DNA from: UBA2821 sp902763335
Lineage (GTDB): Bacteria; Bacillota; Clostridia; Lachnospirales; Lachnospiraceae
Assembly (NCBI GenBank): GCA_052066835.1
Contig: JBQHRJ010000009.1
DNA: 64,000 nt
Direction: 5' to 3' (one strand)
In this document: piece by piece, positions 16,615-25,073 of the stretch
Layout: every line of letters starts with the position of its first letter
Numbering within the stretch: position 1 is the first letter of the stretch
Notes under the pieces: generated by a model
Seen by the model: only the letters and a program-made list of their open reading frames with translations
Database searches by the model: none
Told to the model about the DNA's origin: nothing
Program-made: the position numbers and the translations under genes

Positions 16615-18513
16615 ATGGCTAATTTAAAGGAAAATTATGATGTTCTGGTAGTCGGAGCAGGTCATGCAGGCTGTGAGGCAGCTCTTGCATGTGCAAGACT
16701 CGGACTTGAGACGATAATATTTACTGTGAGTGTTGAAAGTATTGCCATGATGCCTTGTAATCCGAATATTGGCGGAAGTTCTAAAGGACATCTTGTAAAA
16801 GAAATAGATGCCCTTGGTGGTGAAATGGGCAAAAATATCGATAAAACATTTATACAGTCAAAGATGTTAAATAAATCAAAGGGACCGGCAGTCCATTCGC
16901 TCAGAGCACAGGCTGATAAACAGGAATACAGCAGAGAAATGAGGAGAACACTTGAGAATACTGATCATCTGACTATAAGACAGGCAGAAATATCTGAGCT
17001 GATAGTGGAAGATGGTGAGATAAAGGGAGCAAAGACATTTTCAGGTGCGGAATATTATGTTAAGGCAGTAGTGTTGTGTACAGGAACTTACTTAAAAGCA
17101 AGATGTATATATGGTGATGTGAGCAATGCCACAGGACCTAATGGGCTTCAGGCGGCCAATCATCTGACGGATTCGTTAAAATCTCTTGGAATAGAAATGT
17201 ACAGATTTAAGACGGGAACTCCGGCGAGAGTGGATAAGAGAAGTATAGATTTTTCAAAGATGGAAGAGCAGTTTGGAGATGAAAGAATAGTTCCATTTTC
17301 ATTTTCTACGAATCCTGATGATATACAGAAAGAACAGATATCATGCTGGCTTACCTACACGAATGAGGAGACACATAAAATTATAAAAGATAATCTGGAC
17401 AGATCACCATTATATTCGGGAATGATAGAGGGAACAGGTCCGAGATATTGTCCTTCCATAGAGGATAAGGTGGTAAAATTTGCAGATAAAAACCGCCATC
17501 AGGTATTTATAGAACCGGAAGGAAATTATACAAATGAGATGTATCTGGGAGGAATGAGCAGTTCTCTTCCGGAGGATGTACAGTATGCAATGTACAGAAC
17601 AGTGCCGGGACTTGAAAATGTAAAGATAGTCAGAAATGCTTATGCGATAGAATATGACTGTATAAATCCGAGACAGTTAAAACCTACACTTGAGTTTAAG
17701 GCTATAAAGGGACTTTTCAGTGGAGGACAGTTTAACGGAAGTTCGGGATATGAAGAAGCTGCGGCACAAGGTCTGATTGCAGGTATAAATGCAGCTTTGG
17801 AAGTTTTGGGAAGAGAACAGATAACACTTGACAGATCACAGGCATACATAGGTGTACTTATAGATGACCTGGTCACAAAGGAAAGCCATGAACCATACAG
17901 AATGATGACTTCAAGGGCTGAATACCGTCTTCTTCTGAGACAGGATAATGCAGATTTGAGATTGTCAGGAATAGGGCATGAAGTAGGTCTGGTGTCTGAT
18001 GAGATGTATAACAGAGTGGTTGATAAAGAAAGAATTATAAAAGAAGAGATTGAAAGACTGGAAAATATAAAAGTCGGAGCAAATAAAAAAATGTCTGAGT
18101 TTCTTGAGAAACATGGAAGTACTCCGCTTAAAACAGGAAGTAGTCTTGCAGAACTGATAAAGAGACCTGAGCTTAGTTATGAGGTGGTGGCTGAATTTGA
18201 TGAGAATAGAAAGCCTATACCTGAGGATGTTATCGAACAGATAAATATTAATCTTAAATATGATGGATATATAAAGAGACAGTTAAGACAGGTAGAACAG
18301 TTTAAAAAGATGGAAAATAAGAAACTATCAGACAATATTGACTATAGTCAGATAAATGGACTTAGAAATGAGGCAAAACAAAAGCTTAACATGTATAAAC
18401 CTGTTTCTATAGGTCAGGCATCCAGAATATCCGGTGTATCTCCGGCAGATATATCTGTTTTATTGATACATTTGGAGCAGACAAAGAATAAACCGGAAGG
18501 CAATGGTGAATAA
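16615..18513 (+). CDS. mnmG: tRNA uridine-5-carboxymethylaminomethyl modification enzyme MnmG
   Basis: A 632-residue FAD-dependent partner of MnmE. The FAD-binding motif VVGAGHAGCEAAL lies near the N-terminus. Also present are MMPCNPNIGGSSKGHLVKEIDALGGEMG, FKTGTPARV, the CPSIEDK block and the GGQFNGSSGYEEAAAQG motif, all hallmarks of GidA. An ATG at 16603 is open, but GGAG lies 6 bases before the ATG at 16615, which is the better start. Its stop codon abuts the rsmG start. Confidence 0.97.
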   Translation: MANLKENYDVLVVGAGHAGCEAALACARLGLETIIFTVSVESIAMMPCNPNIGGSSKGHLVKEIDALGGEMGKNIDKTFIQSKMLNKSKGPAVHSLRAQADKQEYSREMRRTLENTDHLTIRQAEISELIVEDGEIKGAKTFSGAEYYVKAVVLCTGTYLKARCIYGDVSNATGPNGLQAANHLTDSLKSLGIEMYRFKTGTPARVDKRSIDFSKMEEQFGDERIVPFSFSTNPDDIQKEQISCWLTYTNEETHKIIKDNLDRSPLYSGMIEGTGPRYCPSIEDKVVKFADKNRHQVFIEPEGNYTNEMYLGGMSSSLPEDVQYAMYRTVPGLENVKIVRNAYAIEYDCINPRQLKPTLEFKAIKGLFSGGQFNGSSGYEEAAAQGLIAGINAALEVLGREQITLDRSQAYIGVLIDDLVTKESHEPYRMMTSRAEYRLLLRQDNADLRLSGIGHEVGLVSDEMYNRVVDKERIIKEEIERLENIKVGANKKMSEFLEKHGSTPLKTGSSLAELIKRPELSYEVVAEFDENRKPIPEDVIEQININLKYDGYIKRQLRQVEQFKKMENKKLSDNIDYSQINGLRNEAKQKLNMYKPVSIGQASRISGVSPADISVLLIHLEQTKNKPEGNGE

Positions 18514-19233
18514 ATGGATAAAAATGTTGATAATTTGAAAAATAAACTAAATCAATTGTCGATAGAGTACAGTGAAAGTCAGATAGAAAAACTTTTGAAA
18601 TATTATGAGATGTTGATAGAAAAGAACAAAGTTATGAATCTGACTGCCATTACTGAATTTGATGAAGTTGTGGAGAAACATTTTATAGACAGCCTCAGTA
18701 TTGTGAGGGTAATTGATATGGAAATAGTTCATAGTATCATAGATATAGGAACCGGTGCAGGATTTCCGGGAATACCTGTTAAAATAATGTTTCCACATGT
18801 AAAAGTTACATTGGTTGATTCTTTGAATAAAAGAGTAAATTTTCTGAATGAGGTCATAGAGAATCTTGAATTAAGTGATATAGAAGCATATCATGGAAGA
18901 GCAGAGGATTATGGCAGAGATAAAAAATTCAGGGAAAAATACGATGTATGTGTTTCAAGAGCGGTTGCTAATCTGGCGTCACTGTCAGAGTATTGCATGC
19001 CGTTTGTAAAACCTGACGGATATTTTATATCTTACAAAGCAGGTGACTGTGAAAAAGAAATAGATAATTCAAAAAATGCAATTAAGATATTGTCCGGTAA
19101 AATAGAAAAGGTTGAGAAATTCAGTCTGCCGGATTCAGAAATATCAAGGTCTTTTATAAAGATAAAGAAGATAAAAAATCTGTCAAATAAATATCCAAGA
19201 AAATCAGGAATCCCTTCAAGGAATCCATTATAA
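18514..19233 (+). CDS. rsmG: 16S rRNA (guanine-527-N7)-methyltransferase RsmG
   Basis: A 239-residue SAM-dependent methyltransferase (GidB) that makes m7G527 in 16S rRNA. Family blocks are NLTAITEFDEVVEKHFIDSL, the SAM motif IDIGTGAGFPGIPVKI, and SRAVANLASLSEYCMPFVKPDG. Its ATG directly follows the mnmG stop, so the two are translationally coupled, and the GGAAGG site lies within mnmG. The last gene of the run, it ends at a bidirectional terminator. Confidence 0.97.
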   Translation: MDKNVDNLKNKLNQLSIEYSESQIEKLLKYYEMLIEKNKVMNLTAITEFDEVVEKHFIDSLSIVRVIDMEIVHSIIDIGTGAGFPGIPVKIMFPHVKVTLVDSLNKRVNFLNEVIENLELSDIEAYHGRAEDYGRDKKFREKYDVCVSRAVANLASLSEYCMPFVKPDGYFISYKAGDCEKEIDNSKNAIKILSGKIEKVEKFSLPDSEISRSFIKIKKIKNLSNKYPRKSGIPSRNPL

Positions 19234-19275
19234 AAAAGATGATGTTTATGTGTTTGCATAGACATCATCTTTTTT
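19232..19275 (+). terminator. Bidirectional terminator between rsmG and the hydrolase gene
   Basis: The stem AAAAAAGATGATGT / ACATCATCTTTTTT (14 pairs, 16-base loop) overlaps the rsmG stop codon. A and T runs on both sides allow it to serve both convergent genes. Confidence 0.85.
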
Positions 19276-19320
19276 AGTGGATATTTAAAATATCCTGAAA
19301 GATATGTTATAAAAGATATA

Positions 19321-20160
19321 TTAGTTATTAAGAAAATCCAGTATCTTATCCGCAACAAGTTTTGGTGTGGATATATGAGGATAGGTATGTGTATTATCGA
19401 GATAACTGTATGTTTCATTTTTGATAGAAGACATAGCTTTCTGATAATCAATATATGTCTTTTTCTCCATTATGCTGGTATATAAATATTTGGATTTTGA
19501 ATTATCATAGTGAATACTGTCGTAATAGCTGTTCATGTAATGATACAGGTTAAAATCATTTTCTGTATTTGCAATGCATCTGTTCTTCGTAAATAAAAAG
19601 TTGTATATAAACGTTCCAAATATAGGGATATTTATAATCTTACTGAATAAGACATTGTGTTTTATATCTTCAGGTTCATCTGAATTAATCATGGCAATTT
19701 TGCCTATGATGTTATGATTATATACGCTTGTCATAACAGCAATTCTGTTAGAATATCCAGATGTAATAATATCAGTTTTTTCGCCAATCACATCATTAAT
19801 AAAATCGTTTATAAGTTTAACATACATGTAGTTTGTATATACCAGATTGCTTTTATCAGAATTTCCGCAGCCTAACAGATTTATTGCGTACACTGTGTAA
19901 TGGTCAAGAAAATATTCGGATATATAATTCCATTCATTAAGATTATCACCTGCTGATAAATTATGAATAAGTAATAATGGAGCTTTGCCATCACCGTATT
20001 TTTTGTATTTGATAATGCCAAAAGGACTATTATATTCAAAGTAGTGATTCTTATTAAATGTGTTTGACTGTTTTGATAAGAAAGATATAGTTTTATTAAT
20101 ACCCCAAATAACTCCGGTAAATAATCCGGTGTATTTTATTATTTTTTTTATAACCGCCAT
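19321..20160 (-). CDS. Alpha/beta-hydrolase fold protein
   Basis: A 279-residue single-domain alpha/beta hydrolase. Residues 60-100 (APLLLIHNLSAGDN...YTVYAINLLGCGNSDKS) match the strand-3/oxyanion and strand-4 region, and the nucleophile elbow is GYSNR (135-139, Ser137) instead of the usual GxSxG. A C-terminal NTHTYPH provides a candidate catalytic histidine. The N-terminus has a hydrophobic stretch (YTGLFTGVIWGI), which may anchor it to the membrane. The ATG at 20160 was chosen for its AAGGAGG site; upstream in-frame codons have none. Substrate unknown. It is inserted between rsmG and parA, a place where many relatives have no gene. Confidence 0.75.
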   Translation of the reverse strand: MAVIKKIIKYTGLFTGVIWGINKTISFLSKQSNTFNKNHYFEYNSPFGIIKYKKYGDGKAPLLLIHNLSAGDNLNEWNYISEYFLDHYTVYAINLLGCGNSDKSNLVYTNYMYVKLINDFINDVIGEKTDIITSGYSNRIAVMTSVYNHNIIGKIAMINSDEPEDIKHNVLFSKIINIPIFGTFIYNFLFTKNRCIANTENDFNLYHYMNSYYDSIHYDNSKSKYLYTSIMEKKTYIDYQKAMSSIKNETYSYLDNTHTYPHISTPKLVADKILDFLNN

Positions 20161-20236
20161 TTTATGGTTACCTCCTTGTTTTGTTAGTTCTTTACGTTTA
20201 TTATAACATAATTTGCAACATTTATTAATAGAAATA

Positions 20237-20245
20237 TGGTATAAT
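20237..20245 (+). promoter_or_regulatory. Extended -10 promoter before the coiled-coil gene
   Basis: TGGTATAAT on the plus strand, an extended -10 box; no good -35 box is visible. Transcription would begin at about the first base of the inverted repeat at 20252. Confidence 0.5.
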
Positions 20246-20251
20246 TTTAAT

Positions 20252-20328
20252 AACCGTTCAGAGTCAAGCATTAACCAAAAAACATCTGTAAAAATGCTTG
20301 CTTTTAGGAGGCTTGACTCTGAACGGTT
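20252..20328 (+). repeat. Long inverted repeat with a competing inner hairpin
   Basis: AACCGTTCAGAGTCAAGC (20252-20269) and its exact complement (20311-20328) form an 18-base-pair perfect stem. The left arm can instead pair CAAGCATT (20265-20272) with AATGCTTG (20293-20300). The two foldings overlap and exclude each other. AGGAGG lies at 20306-20311, partly inside the right arm. It sits in the leader of the gene at 20386. It could be an attenuator-like leader or the remains of a small mobile repeat. Confidence 0.7.
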
Positions 20329-20385
20329 GTGAATAAAGTAAAAAAATGACTGTAAAAGATTTAAATTATGACAGGAGATGGGTGG

Positions 20386-20916
20386 ATGGACAATCAGTTA
20401 GATAAATTTAAAAATAAATTACTGAATTATTTTAATGGTAAAATTGATGAACAGAATGAAAATATAGAAGTATTATCTGATGACATTATGAAGATGAATA
20501 TAGAAATAGAAGAAACTAAAAAAATAATCACCGGACTTAAGAATAATATGGATGATTCACAGGATATATTTTCTCCTTCGGATAATAATGATAGCTTTAT
20601 GCTGCAGGAAATAAAAAAACTGGACGACAGAGTAAGTGAGCTTACAGAGTGTATAGATAAAGAAAAAAATGAGATAGCTCAAGGCAAAGATAAAATAAAA
20701 GAAATGAATAGGATGTGTTCTTATATAAGAAAGTTGAAAATAAGAACAGAGGAGAAAATAGAGAAGAACGAAAGTGATATCAATAACAAAAAAGAAACTG
20801 GTAAAATTGAAGATATAAAAGATAAGGTGGATTTTTGCAGAAAAATATGTATTACAGATGTAAATAGGTGTAAGCTTGAACTGGATAATATATATGAAAT
20901 GTTGAGTAATTTGTAA
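20386..20916 (+). CDS. Coiled-coil protein of unknown function
   Basis: 176 residues, strongly charged (Lys, Glu, Asp, Asn) and almost entirely helical in character, with heptad-like patterns (LDKFKNKLLNYFNGKI; EIKKLDDRVSELTECIDKEKNEI; KLKIRTEEKIEKNESDI). It has no signal peptide and no membrane segment. The ATG at 20386 has AGGAG 8 bases upstream; the earlier ATG at 20368 has none. It ends just before the first parS site and is read in the same direction as parA. I do not recognise the family. A role near the segregation machinery is only a guess from position. Confidence 0.7.
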   Translation: MDNQLDKFKNKLLNYFNGKIDEQNENIEVLSDDIMKMNIEIEETKKIITGLKNNMDDSQDIFSPSDNNDSFMLQEIKKLDDRVSELTECIDKEKNEIAQGKDKIKEMNRMCSYIRKLKIRTEEKIEKNESDINNKKETGKIEDIKDKVDFCRKICITDVNRCKLELDNIYEMLSNL

Positions 20917-20943
20917 TGAAAACAAAGTATGTGTTATACTCAA

Positions 20944-20959
20944 TGTTTCACGTGAAACA
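20944..20959. promoter_or_regulatory. parS: parS site 1
   Basis: Exact match to the Bacillus-type parS palindrome TGTTTCACGTGAAACA. The symmetry extends to 36 bases (20934-20969) by arms unique to this site. It is expected to be the loading site for ParB. Confidence 0.93.
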
Positions 20960-20993
20960 TTGAGTATAAAATGTATGAAAAGTAAATTAGTAA

Positions 20994-21009
20994 TGTTTCA
21001 CGTGAAACA
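20994..21009. promoter_or_regulatory. parS: parS site 2
   Basis: Exact TGTTTCACGTGAAACA core, 50 bases from site 1. The palindrome extends to 32 bases (20986-21017) with arms different from those of site 1. Confidence 0.93.
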
Positions 21010-21047
21010 TTACTAATAAAAGTGTGTGAAACAAAAATAAATTAAAA

Positions 21048-21063
21048 TGTTTCACGTGAAACA
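21048..21063. promoter_or_regulatory. parS: parS site 3
   Basis: Exact TGTTTCACGTGAAACA core, 54 bases from site 2; the symmetry is only 20 bases here (21046-21065). It lies 85 bases before parA. Confidence 0.93.
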
Positions 21064-21147
21064 TTGAAACTGAATTATTTAGGTGATATAATTAAATACA
21101 GATTTTGTAAATAGTTGAACTGAACATATGAATAGAAAGGAAAGCGA

Positions 21148-21957
21148 ATGAGTAGGGTTATAGCAATAGCAAACCAAAAGGGTGGAGTTGGAAAGACAAC
21201 TACATCAACAAATTTATCGGCATCATTAGCAGAGCTGGGTAAAAAAGTTCTTGTGGTAGACATTGATCCGCAGGGAAATGCAACAAGTGGACTGGGTATA
21301 GATAAAAACAATTTGGAAAATACACTATATGAATTGTTTGTAGGAGAGTGTGAATTGGAAGAGTGTCTTATAAGTGATGCTTTGGAAAATTTATCTGTAT
21401 TACCATCGAATGTTAATTTATCAGGTGCAGAGATAGAACTTATAGGTGTAGATAAGAGAGAATATATTCTTAAGAAAAATATTGAAAAAATAAGGGATAA
21501 TTATGATTACATAATAATAGATTGTCCACCATCTTTAAATATTTTAACAGTAAATGCTTTATCAGCAGCCGATTCAGTATTGGTTCCTATACAGTGTGAA
21601 TATTATGCTTTGGAAGGATTGTCACAGCTTGTATATACAATCAATCTTGTTAAAAAAAGACTTAATCCTAATCTTACAATGGAAGGTGTAGTCTTTACAA
21701 TGTATGATGCGAGAACTAATTTATCACTTGAAGTTGTTGAGAATGTGAAGAATAATCTTAAACAGAATATATATAAGACTATTATTCCGAGAAATATTAA
21801 ATTGGCAGAAGCACCTAGCAGAGGTATGCCAATAAATATATATGACCCTAAGTCGGCAGGAGCAGAAAGCTATAAGCTTTTAGCAGAGGAAGTTATAAAT
21901 CATAATGAAGAAGACAGTTATGTTCCACAGAAAATAGTAGAAAGGAAAACTAAGTAA
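21148..21957 (+). CDS. parA: Chromosome partitioning ATPase ParA (Soj)
   Basis: A 269-residue Walker-type ATPase of the ParA/MinD group. The deviant Walker A is KGGVGKTTT near the N-terminus, followed by VLVVDIDPQGNATSGLG, and the Walker B strand is IIIDCPPSLNILTVNAL. It lacks the N-terminal HTH of plasmid type I ParA, as is normal for chromosomal Soj. It should bind DNA non-specifically and, with ParB at parS, control origin segregation and DnaA activity. It overlaps no gene and is followed after one base by parB. Confidence 0.96.
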   Translation: MSRVIAIANQKGGVGKTTTSTNLSASLAELGKKVLVVDIDPQGNATSGLGIDKNNLENTLYELFVGECELEECLISDALENLSVLPSNVNLSGAEIELIGVDKREYILKKNIEKIRDNYDYIIIDCPPSLNILTVNALSAADSVLVPIQCEYYALEGLSQLVYTINLVKKRLNPNLTMEGVVFTMYDARTNLSLEVVENVKNNLKQNIYKTIIPRNIKLAEAPSRGMPINIYDPKSAGAESYKLLAEEVINHNEEDSYVPQKIVERKTK

Positions 21958-21958
21958 C

Positions 21959-22858
21959 ATGGCAGGAAAAAGTAAAAAATCAGGATTAGGTAAGGGACTT
22001 GAAACATTAATTCCTGTTGGAGAAATGGAAGAGATAGATAACCTGATTGTTAAAGAAAAAAAGACAGAAAAAAACAGTGGAGATACTGTAATTAAAATTT
22101 CTCAGATAGAACCTAACAAGAGTCAGCCGAGAAAAAACTTTAATGAAGATTCATTACAGGAGTTGGCTGATTCTATTAAACAGTTTGGAATAATACAACC
22201 TCTGGTTGTTCAGAAAAAGGATAAGTATTATGAAATAATAGCAGGTGAAAGAAGATGGAGAGCTGCAAGAATAGCGGGATTAAAGGAAGTACCTGTGATT
22301 ATTAAGGATTATAGTGAACAGGAAGTTGTAGAAATAGCTTTGATAGAGAATATTCAGAGAGAGGATTTGAATCCGATTGAAGAAGCTCAGGCATACAAGA
22401 GGTTACTTGAGGAATACAATCTGAAACAGGATGAAGTGGCTGAGAGAGTATCAAAGAGCAGAACGGCTGTGACGAATTCTATGAGATTGTTGAAATTGTC
22501 TGATAAAGTTCAGGAAATGCTTATAGATGAAATGATAACAAGTGGACATGCAAGAGCAATACTGGCTATAGAAGATGAAGAACTGCAGTATGAAATAGCT
22601 GAAAGAGTTATGGATGAAAAACTTAGTGTAAGAGAAACAGAGAAACTCGTTAAGGCTATCAATAATCCTAAAAAGAAAAAGGACAAAGTAGAGATAAACA
22701 GGGCAGTGTATGATGAGCTGGAAGTAAAGATTAAGGATGCGATAGGAAATAATGTAAAGCTCAGTCCTAAAGCCAATGGAAAAGGCAAGATAGAGATAGA
22801 GTATTATTCTACAGATGATCTTGAAAGAATAACAGACATACTGACGAAGATGCAGTAA
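21959..22858 (+). CDS. parB: Chromosome partitioning protein ParB (Spo0J)
   Basis: A 299-residue ParB, the CTP-dependent clamp that loads at parS. The N-terminus (KKSGLGKGLETLIP) is the usual ParA-stimulating segment. The CTPase domain carries GERRWRAARIAG and ENIQREDLNPIEEA, the HTH follows (LKQDEVAERVSKSRTAVTNSMRLLKL), and a short C-terminal dimerisation domain ends the protein. Three parS sites lie just upstream of the operon. The start is one base after the parA stop. Confidence 0.96.
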   Translation: MAGKSKKSGLGKGLETLIPVGEMEEIDNLIVKEKKTEKNSGDTVIKISQIEPNKSQPRKNFNEDSLQELADSIKQFGIIQPLVVQKKDKYYEIIAGERRWRAARIAGLKEVPVIIKDYSEQEVVEIALIENIQREDLNPIEEAQAYKRLLEEYNLKQDEVAERVSKSRTAVTNSMRLLKLSDKVQEMLIDEMITSGHARAILAIEDEELQYEIAERVMDEKLSVRETEKLVKAINNPKKKKDKVEINRAVYDELEVKIKDAIGNNVKLSPKANGKGKIEIEYYSTDDLERITDILTKMQ

Positions 22859-22891
22859 TATAATAAGTATAAACTACAGAGAGGAAGAAAG

Positions 22892-23425
22892 ATGGATAGT
22901 AAAATATTAGATGCAATAGGATTAAATATTGATCCTGTATTTTATATTATAGGATTACTGGTAATATGCATAGGATTGCTGATATTTGATATAGTTACCA
23001 GACACAAACTTAAAGTACTGAGTAGGAGATATGATAAATTTTTAAGCGGAAAAAATGCAGAGAGTCTTGAAGATACAATTACATCAAAATTTGAGCAGAT
23101 AGATAAGCTGGCAAGAATATCTAAGAGACAGCAGGATCAGATAGCTGATATTGACAGTAATCTTAATGTTACATTCCAGAAAGTCGGAATAGTAAAGTAT
23201 GATGCATTCAATGAAATGGGTGGAAAACTTAGTTTTGCTTTAGCATTATTGAATAAAGAAAACACTGGATTTGTGATAAATGCCATGCATAGCAGAGAAG
23301 GCTGCTACACATATATAAAAGAAATAATAAATGGAGAATCTTATATTTTACTCGGAAATGAAGAAAAGCAGGCAGTAGAGCAGGCAATTAATACTGACAA
23401 CTTTATGGAGCAAAATGAGGATTAA
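22892..23425 (+). CDS. DUF4446 family membrane protein
   Basis: A 177-residue protein with one N-terminal transmembrane helix (YIIGLLVICIGLLIFDIV), a coiled stretch (FEQIDKLARISKRQQDQIADIDSNL) and a C-terminal domain containing KVGIVKYDAFNEMGGKLSFALALLN, the hallmark of DUF4446. The gene is regularly found right after parB in Clostridia, as here. Function unknown; it probably belongs to the parAB operon. It ends two bases from the convergent birA stop. Confidence 0.88.
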   Translation: MDSKILDAIGLNIDPVFYIIGLLVICIGLLIFDIVTRHKLKVLSRRYDKFLSGKNAESLEDTITSKFEQIDKLARISKRQQDQIADIDSNLNVTFQKVGIVKYDAFNEMGGKLSFALALLNKENTGFVINAMHSREGCYTYIKEIINGESYILLGNEEKQAVEQAINTDNFMEQNED

Positions 23426-23426
23426 A

Positions 23427-24383
23427 TTAAAATGATAATATTGTGACCTCTCCGGATGTCAATGTAACCGTATCACCGTTTTTGGATAAGACAATGAGAC
23501 CACCAAAATCGTCGATACCGGTAACAGTTCCGGTGTGGGTCGCATTTTTTATTTTATAGGTTATTGACTTACCGATCATGATTGAATAGTGGCGGTAAGT
23601 GTTTATAAATCCGGAATCAGGGAGACGATAATACATGTCATAAATATTTGAAATAATACTGGCTATTAATTTATTTTTGGAAATATTTTCTCCTAAAGAA
23701 CCGGCTTTATCTGCTATTTCGTCAGGAAAGTCTTTTGTGGATATATTAATTCCTATTCCGATTATGATATAGTGAATCATACCGGTTTCAAAGTCTGTGG
23801 ATGCTTCGGTAAGGATGCCTGCAATCTTTTTATTATCAAGATATATATCGTTTATCCATTTTATACCGGGAGTCTTGCCGGTGAGTGATTCGATGGATTT
23901 GCAAATGGCAACCGCTGTCATAGAAGTAATGAGAGTGGCACTGGTAATATTGAAATCAGGTTTTAAAAGCAGACTAAAATATGTACCTGTCTGGGATGGA
24001 GAATAGAAATTTCTACCAAATCTTCCGTGACCATTAGTCTGATGATTAGCTATAATCAGGGTATGTTCGGGGGCACCTTCTGTTGCCATAGACTTCAACT
24101 TTGTATTTGTGGAGTCAATAGAATCAAAAATCCGTATATTAATATTGTTAGAATATTCGCCTAAATATAACTTTATTTCATCTGATGATATAACATTATT
24201 CTGGGAAAGTATTTTATAACCTTTATTTGTAACAGAATCTATAACATAGCCATCTTTTTTTAATGTATTTATGGATTTCCATATGGCTCCCCTTGATACA
24301 TTGTACTTATCTGCCAAAGCCTGACCTGATATAAAATCTCTGTTATTCTTTAATTCTTCTAAAATATTGTCCTTTAAGCTCAT
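23427..24383 (-). CDS. birA: Biotin-[acetyl-CoA-carboxylase] ligase / biotin repressor BirA
   Basis: 318 residues. An N-terminal winged HTH (ISGQALADKYNVSRGAIWKSINTLKKDGY) precedes the biotin protein ligase domain with NHQTNGHGRFGRNFYSP (the GRGRxGR adenylate loop reads GHGRFGR) and KWINDIYLDNKKIAGILTE, followed by a C-terminal SH3-like domain. It is therefore a bifunctional BirA that attaches biotin to carboxylases and represses biotin genes. The ATG at 24383 has a perfect GGAGG 5 bases upstream; a longer in-frame extension has none. Confidence 0.94.
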   Translation of the reverse strand: MSLKDNILEELKNNRDFISGQALADKYNVSRGAIWKSINTLKKDGYVIDSVTNKGYKILSQNNVISSDEIKLYLGEYSNNINIRIFDSIDSTNTKLKSMATEGAPEHTLIIANHQTNGHGRFGRNFYSPSQTGTYFSLLLKPDFNITSATLITSMTAVAICKSIESLTGKTPGIKWINDIYLDNKKIAGILTEASTDFETGMIHYIIIGIGINISTKDFPDEIADKAGSLGENISKNKLIASIISNIYDMYYRLPDSGFINTYRHYSIMIGKSITYKIKNATHTGTVTGIDDFGGLIVLSKNGDTVTLTSGEVTILSF

Positions 24384-24585
24384 AAATACCTCCAAAATTA
24401 ATATACAATTGACTAAGTATATTATACCATCTGGGTGCAAAAAATAAAGGTTTTAAATAATAATATTACAATTATCGACAATTTATTACATAATTATTGT
24501 TTTATGAATTGCAATATGTTAAAATTAAACGGATTGTAAAGTATTATATTTAAACATTTTTATGTAGTTAATAAGGGAGAAAGAT

Positions 24586-24960
24586 ATGAAAATATGTAAT
24601 AAAGGTAATAAAGGTAATGTATTTGAATGGAATGAAGATTATGAAAAACATTGCATTGATATAGATAAAATAGTTTATTTTAAAAATATAGACAGAAGAA
24701 TTGAAATGACGGGTCTGGATGATGGAATCGAGAGAAAACATATATTTTATGGGAAGATTAATGATTTGATAAGATGGTTGGAAAAAAATAATTATAGATT
24801 CGTGATGATTGACAGGGGAGTAATAATTAATATGGATTACATAGAAAGTTATGAGAAACATGAAGTGAAGTTGTGCTGTGGTGAGATATTCGGGATAAGC
24901 AGGGCGAGAAGAGAGTATGTCGGGAAAATGGTGAGAGAATTGAGAAATAACAATCAATAA
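24586..24960 (+). CDS. Stand-alone LytTR-type DNA-binding regulator
   Basis: 124 residues forming just one LytTR domain. Strands are recognisable in DIDKIVYFKNIDRRIEMT, HIFYGKINDLIRWLEKNNYRFVMIDRGVIINMDYIESYEKHEVKLCCGEIFGISRARREYV, which matches the family pattern (helix FxGkxxdLxxWL, then VNMDYI, then fxISRxR). There is no receiver domain, so it is not a normal response regulator. It is a small single-domain activator placed 113 bases before the secreted-protein/transporter genes at 25074-31486, which it may control. It is divergent from birA. Confidence 0.8.
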   Translation: MKICNKGNKGNVFEWNEDYEKHCIDIDKIVYFKNIDRRIEMTGLDDGIERKHIFYGKINDLIRWLEKNNYRFVMIDRGVIINMDYIESYEKHEVKLCCGEIFGISRARREYVGKMVRELRNNNQ

Positions 24961-25073
24961 CTACTAGAAATATGCAATTTATTACAACTTTATAGAAATA
25001 AATGTAATATTAATATATAATAAGCTTAATATATGTGCATGTATATAAATAATATAATAAAAGGAGTTTTAAA

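Noticed and set aside
20252..20328. The long inverted repeat as a simple terminator
   Set aside because: There is no T run after the stem on either strand, and it lies in a divergent gap upstream of a gene, not after one.
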